This document shows positions 30,498 through 34,607 of a stretch of 34,607 bases of DNA, piece by piece; the first letter of the stretch is position 1; the number at the start of each line of letters is the position of its first letter. Both the position numbers and the translations under genes were made by a program. The notes beneath the pieces were generated by a model. It saw nothing but the letters and a program-made list of their open reading frames with translations, searched no databases and was not told the DNA's origin. This DNA comes from an uncultured Alphaproteobacteria bacterium. GTDB lineage: Bacteria > Pseudomonadota > Alphaproteobacteria > CAAHEQ01 > UBA3637. The DNA is taken from NCBI GenBank assembly GCA_937888725.1, contig CALARE010000052.1, positions 1 to 34,607 on the forward strand, in the 5' to 3' direction.

Positions 30498-32636
30498 ATG
30501 AAGACTCGTCTCTTTTTTAATGAGGAAGAACATAAAGGCATTTTGTTTATTATGGCCTTTATTTTGGGTATTTTAACATATTTTTCTTTGCCATTTGAAC
30601 CGTTGTTTTTAGATGTTATGTTATTGATGGGGCTTTTATGTGTTGCCTTTATTATTGCATATATGCTTAAACGGTTTCATTTTATAACATTTTTCTTGTT
30701 TATGTTTATGCTTGGTATTGGGGTGAGTACATGGCATACATCAATAACAAACACACGATTTTTATCTCAGCCAGTTACTCATGTGCAGGTTTTAGGTGAG
30801 GTGGAGTCGGTTAAAAATAAAATTACAAGTGCCGAGGTTGTTCTCAAAAATGTTTCAATTTTAGGTATGAACAACCAACAGACACCTGAAAAAATAAAAG
30901 TTTGGGTACCATTAAAGGCTGTTAAGTTAGGATATGAAAAACAAACGCTCCTAGCTTGTGCAGATGAAAATAGACTTGATCATTTTTCAAATATGCGTGG
31001 ATTGGAAAAGAAAAGTAAACGTGTTTCAACAGATACCTGCTTGTATAAACGCCCTCAGCCTGCCATTCTTGAAAAAGGGGACATGATAAAGGGGATGGCT
31101 TTTCAACTTAATCCGCCTGCGATGCCACAAGTAATTAATGGACACAATCAGGCAAGAACTCTATTTTTTGATAAAATCGGTGGTGTTGCCTCTTTTTCAG
31201 AATGTTATATTCTAAAAAAGAATGTGCAAAAAATGGATCTCTTATCTTTGATAAAACAAACAATACAAAATAAAATTTCATTTTTAAAAACAGATACAAA
31301 AGGGGTTGTTAATGCTCTTATTTTAGGTGAGCAAGGTCAAGTGTCAACATCTGTTGAAACGCTTTATCGGGCATTAGGATTAACGCATATTTTGTCTGTT
31401 TCAGGTTTTCATATTGCTTTAATAACACTTTTAATTTACAATCTAGTTCGCTATTTATTAACATTTATTTTTTTAAAAACAAACGTTTCTCCTGTGTTAA
31501 TTCGTCGATTAAGTGCTGTTGCGGGATTGTTTGTTTCATTTTTATATGTGATTTTATCAGGAGCTGAACCGCCAGCTGTTCGCTCATTTATTATGATTTT
31601 ATTTTTATTTATGTGCTTTTTCTTTTATCGTAATACATTTTCGGTTCGAACAATTTTTATTACCGCGTTTTTGTTGCTTTGCTATAAACCTGTTCTTTTA
31701 CTGAGTGCTGGCTTTCAGCTTTCATTTATTGCTGTTTTGTCGTTATGTGTGTTGGTAAAAGAATTTTCGAATCGCTTAAAATCATTGACCTTGATGCACC
31801 CAATTTTAAGTTTTTTATTGGGTTTGCTATTATTGAACACATTGGTAACATTGGCAACACTTCCCTTTGTTGGGTATCATTTCCATAAAATAGCTCTTTA
31901 TGGGATTGTTGGTAATTTAGCATTAAGCTTTGTTTTTTCATTTCTGATTATGCCATTGCTGATTTGTTCTGTCTTTTTAATGCCATTTGGATATGAAAAA
32001 AATGTCCTTCTTTTAACGGAAGATATTTTGTCATTGGTACATAACATGGGTGAAAAAATCACACTTTTGCCACATTGGATGATACCTGTTCCTTATTTTG
32101 CTACATGGGGATTGGTGTTATTTGCTTTTGGTTTTATCTTGTTTTGTGTTTTAAAGAAAAAGGCCCGTTTAATGGGTGTGGTCATGATGTTGTTGGCACC
32201 ACTTGCATTTTTTACATCGCCCAAAGCAGATCTTATTTTAGCAAGGGAGGGGCGTTTAATCGCTGTTCGGCAAGAAAATGGGCAACTTTTATTAAATGAA
32301 AGTTATCGTCATCGTTTTGTTTCAGATATGCTTTTATTGCAAGAGGGTATTTTGCCAGAACACTATCAAAATAATCAATTGTTTCAGCCAAATTTGTTAA
32401 AAATTAAAGGAAAAACGATCGCTTTTTTGCCTGATAGTTGTGAAAAAGCAGATATGACTTTTGCGGTCAAAAAGAAGGATTATAGCCATTGTCCTAACCT
32501 TTATTTAAAAGAAAAATTACAAGAGATGGGAACGGTTATGTTTTTTATTCAAGATGATGAAATAAGTTTTAAATCGTTGAATGAGATTGATTTGCATCGA
32601 CCTTGGAATATTAAAAATCAAAATAAATCATTTTAG
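30498..32636 (+). CDS. comEC: ComEC/Rec2 family DNA-uptake channel
   Basis: A 712-residue polytopic membrane protein. ComEC forms the inner-membrane channel for single-stranded DNA in natural transformation. An N-terminal pair of spans and a DUF4131-like soluble domain (~15-215) lead to the Competence domain (~255-555). Its marker sequences are HILSVSGFHIALI, LSGAEPPAVRSFIMI and KPVLLLSAGFQLSFIAVLSL. The C-terminal ~160 residues are a small degenerate domain and not the metallo-beta-lactamase nuclease domain of Bacillus ComEC; this form is usual in alphaproteobacteria. It starts 7 bases after the lipoprotein gene and is likely cotranscribed. No other competence genes are in the window. Confidence 0.92.
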   Translation: MKTRLFFNEEEHKGILFIMAFILGILTYFSLPFEPLFLDVMLLMGLLCVAFIIAYMLKRFHFITFFLFMFMLGIGVSTWHTSITNTRFLSQPVTHVQVLGEVESVKNKITSAEVVLKNVSILGMNNQQTPEKIKVWVPLKAVKLGYEKQTLLACADENRLDHFSNMRGLEKKSKRVSTDTCLYKRPQPAILEKGDMIKGMAFQLNPPAMPQVINGHNQARTLFFDKIGGVASFSECYILKKNVQKMDLLSLIKQTIQNKISFLKTDTKGVVNALILGEQGQVSTSVETLYRALGLTHILSVSGFHIALITLLIYNLVRYLLTFIFLKTNVSPVLIRRLSAVAGLFVSFLYVILSGAEPPAVRSFIMILFLFMCFFFYRNTFSVRTIFITAFLLLCYKPVLLLSAGFQLSFIAVLSLCVLVKEFSNRLKSLTLMHPILSFLLGLLLLNTLVTLATLPFVGYHFHKIALYGIVGNLALSFVFSFLIMPLLICSVFLMPFGYEKNVLLLTEDILSLVHNMGEKITLLPHWMIPVPYFATWGLVLFAFGFILFCVLKKKARLMGVVMMLLAPLAFFTSPKADLILAREGRLIAVRQENGQLLLNESYRHRFVSDMLLLQEGILPEHYQNNQLFQPNLLKIKGKTIAFLPDSCEKADMTFAVKKKDYSHCPNLYLKEKLQEMGTVMFFIQDDEISFKSLNEIDLHRPWNIKNQNKSF

Positions 32637-32689
32637 TGTTGTAATTTGAAGATAATTTATATAAAATAAACCCTAAAAAAGGAATGAAA

Positions 32690-33034
32690 ATGAAAAAATA
32701 TGTTATTATAAGCAGTGCATTTTTGTTGTTGTGTGGGTGTGCTCAACCTAAAAATCAATTACAATTTTCGCCTAATCAAACACCTGTGATGGAAAAGAGG
32801 GACTTGATTGGCAGGTCTGCGGGTGAGGTGATTGAAACTTTTGGTACGCCTCGAACTGTTTTAACAGAAAAACCGCATCAGGTTTGGACATATCGCAAAA
32901 ATCAATGTATCACATTGGTTTATTTTGATGAAAGTGAAAGAGTTTGTTTTGCAGAGGAGCGTGGCACATGTCCCGCTGTTATTGCATTGAATGAGATGAA
33001 GGAGAATAATAATGGCACAAAAGGTGACGCCTAA
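32690..33034 (+). CDS. Small BamE/SmpA-like lipoprotein
   Basis: A 114-residue lipoprotein with a signal peptide ending LCGC. The mature part is one small domain: LIGRSAGEVIETFGTPRTVL, VWTYRKNQCITLVYFDES, then ERVCFAEERGTC. The pattern G-x-x-A-x-x-V-x-x-x-F-G-x-P followed by beta-strands is shared with the 12341-12985 lipoprotein and is typical of BamE/SmpA-type folds. An ATG two codons upstream (32684) has its ribosome site too close. AAGGA lies 6 bases before 32690, so this start is chosen. The last 23 bases overlap hisS, whose ribosome-binding site is inside this gene. Confidence 0.78.
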   Translation: MKKYVIISSAFLLLCGCAQPKNQLQFSPNQTPVMEKRDLIGRSAGEVIETFGTPRTVLTEKPHQVWTYRKNQCITLVYFDESERVCFAEERGTCPAVIALNEMKENNNGTKGDA

Positions 33035-34376
33035 AATTTTAGCAGGGTTTATGGAATTATTACCCTCAGAACAGTTGGTTTTTGATGAAATGAAAGCATT
33101 GATTGAAAAAACATATCAATCATTTGGCTTTGTTTCACTAGATACGCCTGTTTTAGAGTTGTCAGATGTCTTGTTGGCAAAAGCTGGTGGTGAAACTGAA
33201 AAACAAATTTATCGCTTTAATAAAGGGGATAATGACCTTTGTATGCGTTTTGATTTAACCGTTCCATTGGCAAGATATGTGGCACAACATCAAAATGACT
33301 TAACATTTCCTTTTAAAAGATATCAAGTTTCAAAAGTTTATCGTGGTGAACGGCCACAAAAAGGGCGTTTTCGTGAGTTTTATCAAGCTGATATCGATAT
33401 TATTGGGAGTGAAAAATTATCCGTTATTTATGATGCAGAAATGCCCGCTATCATGTATCATGTTTTTCAAAAATTAGGGTTGGAGCGTTTTTGCATTAAA
33501 ATGAACAACCGTAAATTAATGAATGGTTTTTATGAAAGTTTAAATTTGACCCAAGAAGCACCTGAAATTTCTCGTATTATTGATAAAATGGATAAGATTG
33601 GGATCGAAAATGTAAAGGCTTGTTTGAAAGATTTAAATTTATCAGATGAGCTGATTGAAAAAATCGTTTCATTTACAGCAATTAATGGCAAAGCAACTGA
33701 TGTATTGGCAAAGGTTAAAACGGTTGGTATACAAAATGATATGTTTGAAACGGGCTTAAATGAGTTAGAAATTGTCGCCAATGCCATGCAGGATTTGGGT
33801 GTACCAGAAACACATTTTGAAATTGATCTTAAAATTACCCGTGGATTAGATTATTATACAGGGACGGTTTATGAAACGTTTGTTGATGGGCACCAAGGAT
33901 GGGGGTCTATTTGCTCAGGCGGTCGGTATGAGAATTTAGCAGGATATTATACGGATAGAAAGCTTCCAGGTGTTGGTATGAGTATTGGATTGACAAGGTT
34001 TTTTGATTTGTTAAGAGATCAAAAAATGATTACGCCACAAAAATCAACAGCGGCTGATGTGCTTATTTTGCCTATGGATGAAAATGCAACGGCATATGCG
34101 TTGAAATTGGCACATTTATTAAGAACGAATGATATCAATGTTCAAACATATGCGTCTGATGGAAAGTTTAAAAATAAAATGGTCTATGCCAATAAAGTAG
34201 GGGTTCCATTTGTGATTGTTTTGGGAGAGGATGAAGTTGCAAACAAGACTGTTGCACTTAAAAATATGCAATCAGGTTTGCAAGAATTAGTCGCTTATGA
34301 CCAAGTGGCGGATGTGTTGAAAAGTCAGCTTGAATTACAAATGAAAGATAAGAAAAAATTGATTGTTCAAGCTTAA
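33012..34376 (+). CDS. hisS: Histidyl-tRNA synthetase
   Basis: HisS charges tRNA-His. The class II motifs are clear: FVSLDTPVLELSDVL, motif 2 KVYRGERPQKGRFREFYQAD, the histidine-site sequence RGLDYYTGTVYE, and GGRYENLAGYY. Motif 3 GVGMSIGLTR follows, then an anticodon-binding domain (~350-454; ADVLILPMDE, VPFVIVLGEDE). The protein of 454 residues is within family range. AAGGAG lies 7-8 bases before the ATG, inside the overlapping lipoprotein gene. Confidence 0.97.
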   Translation: MAQKVTPKILAGFMELLPSEQLVFDEMKALIEKTYQSFGFVSLDTPVLELSDVLLAKAGGETEKQIYRFNKGDNDLCMRFDLTVPLARYVAQHQNDLTFPFKRYQVSKVYRGERPQKGRFREFYQADIDIIGSEKLSVIYDAEMPAIMYHVFQKLGLERFCIKMNNRKLMNGFYESLNLTQEAPEISRIIDKMDKIGIENVKACLKDLNLSDELIEKIVSFTAINGKATDVLAKVKTVGIQNDMFETGLNELEIVANAMQDLGVPETHFEIDLKITRGLDYYTGTVYETFVDGHQGWGSICSGGRYENLAGYYTDRKLPGVGMSIGLTRFFDLLRDQKMITPQKSTAADVLILPMDENATAYALKLAHLLRTNDINVQTYASDGKFKNKMVYANKVGVPFVIVLGEDEVANKTVALKNMQSGLQELVAYDQVADVLKSQLELQMKDKKKLIVQA

Positions 34377-34411
34377 AAAAATGGCTCACTTGCTTTTGAT
34401 TTGTATATAAA

Positions 34412-34440
34412 AAATTGCCCTTAAAAAAGGGCAATTTCTT
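34412..34440. terminator. Terminator after hisS
   Basis: Stem AAATTGCCCTT/AAGGGCAATTT (34412-34422 with 34427-34437), loop AAAA, with A/T runs on both sides. It also faces the convergent gene whose stop is at 34455. Confidence 0.87.
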
Positions 34441-34454
34441 TTGTTTAAACAAAC

Positions 34455-34607
34455 TTAACGTTGTTTGCTTGGTGTTGGTTGAGGGGTATTTCTCTCTTTA
34501 GATGCTTGGGCAAATTTTGACAAATATAAAGAGGTATTTGCTGTTTTTTCAGCGGGATTTTCTTCACGAGAGAGCCCTTCTTTTGGAAAGCCGAGTTCTT
34601 CCCTCAT
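34455..34607 (-). CDS. C-terminal part of a hypothetical protein (window edge)
   Basis: An open frame of 50 codons runs on the minus strand from the window edge to TAA at 34455-34457. It ends in a polar, Pro/Thr/Lys/Gln-rich tail (ERNTPQPTPSKQR) after LYLSKFAQASK. The first codon in view is an ATG exactly at the edge. No ribosome-binding site can be checked, so this may be the start or an internal Met. The hisS terminator lies just past its stop. Family not recognised. Confidence 0.5.
   Translation of the reverse strand: MREELGFPKEGLSREENPAEKTANTSLYLSKFAQASKERNTPQPTPSKQR

Noticed and set aside
1..34607. CRISPR arrays, prophage blocks or insertion sequences
   Set aside because: No regularly spaced direct repeats, integrase, transposase or run of phage genes was seen; the P5-like gene stands alone.

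Overview
The window is AT-rich DNA with compact bacterial gene packing, near-consensus sigma70-type promoters (TTGACA-17-TATAAT) and many rho-independent terminators. Several features point to a host-associated, probably anaerobic or fermentative alphaproteobacterium, perhaps of the gut RF32/Rhodospirillales-like group. These are a CcrM-type GANTC methyltransferase, the LytM/EnvC-like - ctpA - rppH neighbourhood, the secG-kdsA-eno order, an alphaproteobacterial-style ComEC without a metallo-beta-lactamase domain, and lipid A/KDO synthesis (Gram-negative). A fused ADP-forming acetate-CoA ligase suggests fermentative ATP production. The taxonomic placement is inference.

Layout. 1-279: the 5' part of a tRNA-Ser(GGA) gene, then a GC-rich hairpin element carrying a second, broken copy of the tRNA-Ser 5' end. 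280-4399 (minus): four related single-span membrane proteins with Ser/Thr/Asn/Gln-rich tails, plus one small protein, mostly on their own strong promoters. 4521-6980 (plus): a two-gene ankyrin-repeat operon. 6985-7863 (minus): an AmpD/AmiD-type amidase without a signal peptide. 8055-10136: ADP-forming acyl-CoA synthetase. 10491-12985: DUF805 membrane protein, queA and a lipoprotein. 13142-17056: cell-wall gene group (LytM/EnvC-like factor, CtpA protease), a phage P5-like protein on the opposite strand, and rppH. 17053-20094: a membrane protein, tRNA-Ala(CGC), an envelope protein, a family 2 glycosyltransferase and a repeat protein. 20213-21965 (minus): ccrM followed by an OmpA-like lipoprotein. 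22165-24629: secG, kdsA, eno. 24682-28358: a serine DNA invertase, a short DNA segment bounded by inverted recombination-site-like sequences, and a large autotransporter. 28448-34376: recX, hslO, a lipoprotein, comEC, a BamE-like lipoprotein and hisS. 34455-34607: the end of one more gene.

The most interesting object is at 24682-28358. A serine recombinase closely resembling the Bacteroides Mpi master invertase by remembered sequence lies divergent from a Pmp-like autotransporter. The 242-base gap between them holds a perfect 10-bp inverted repeat (25323-25332 and 25464-25473), each copy centred in a 26-bp imperfect dyad with an AA/TT core, as in Hin/Gin-type sites. This is the architecture of an invertible phase-variation switch for a surface protein. 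Second in interest are the paralogous membrane-protein cluster at the left end, and two peptidoglycan-targeting proteins (amidase and P5-like) that lack signal peptides but share a similar hydrophobic C-terminal tail.
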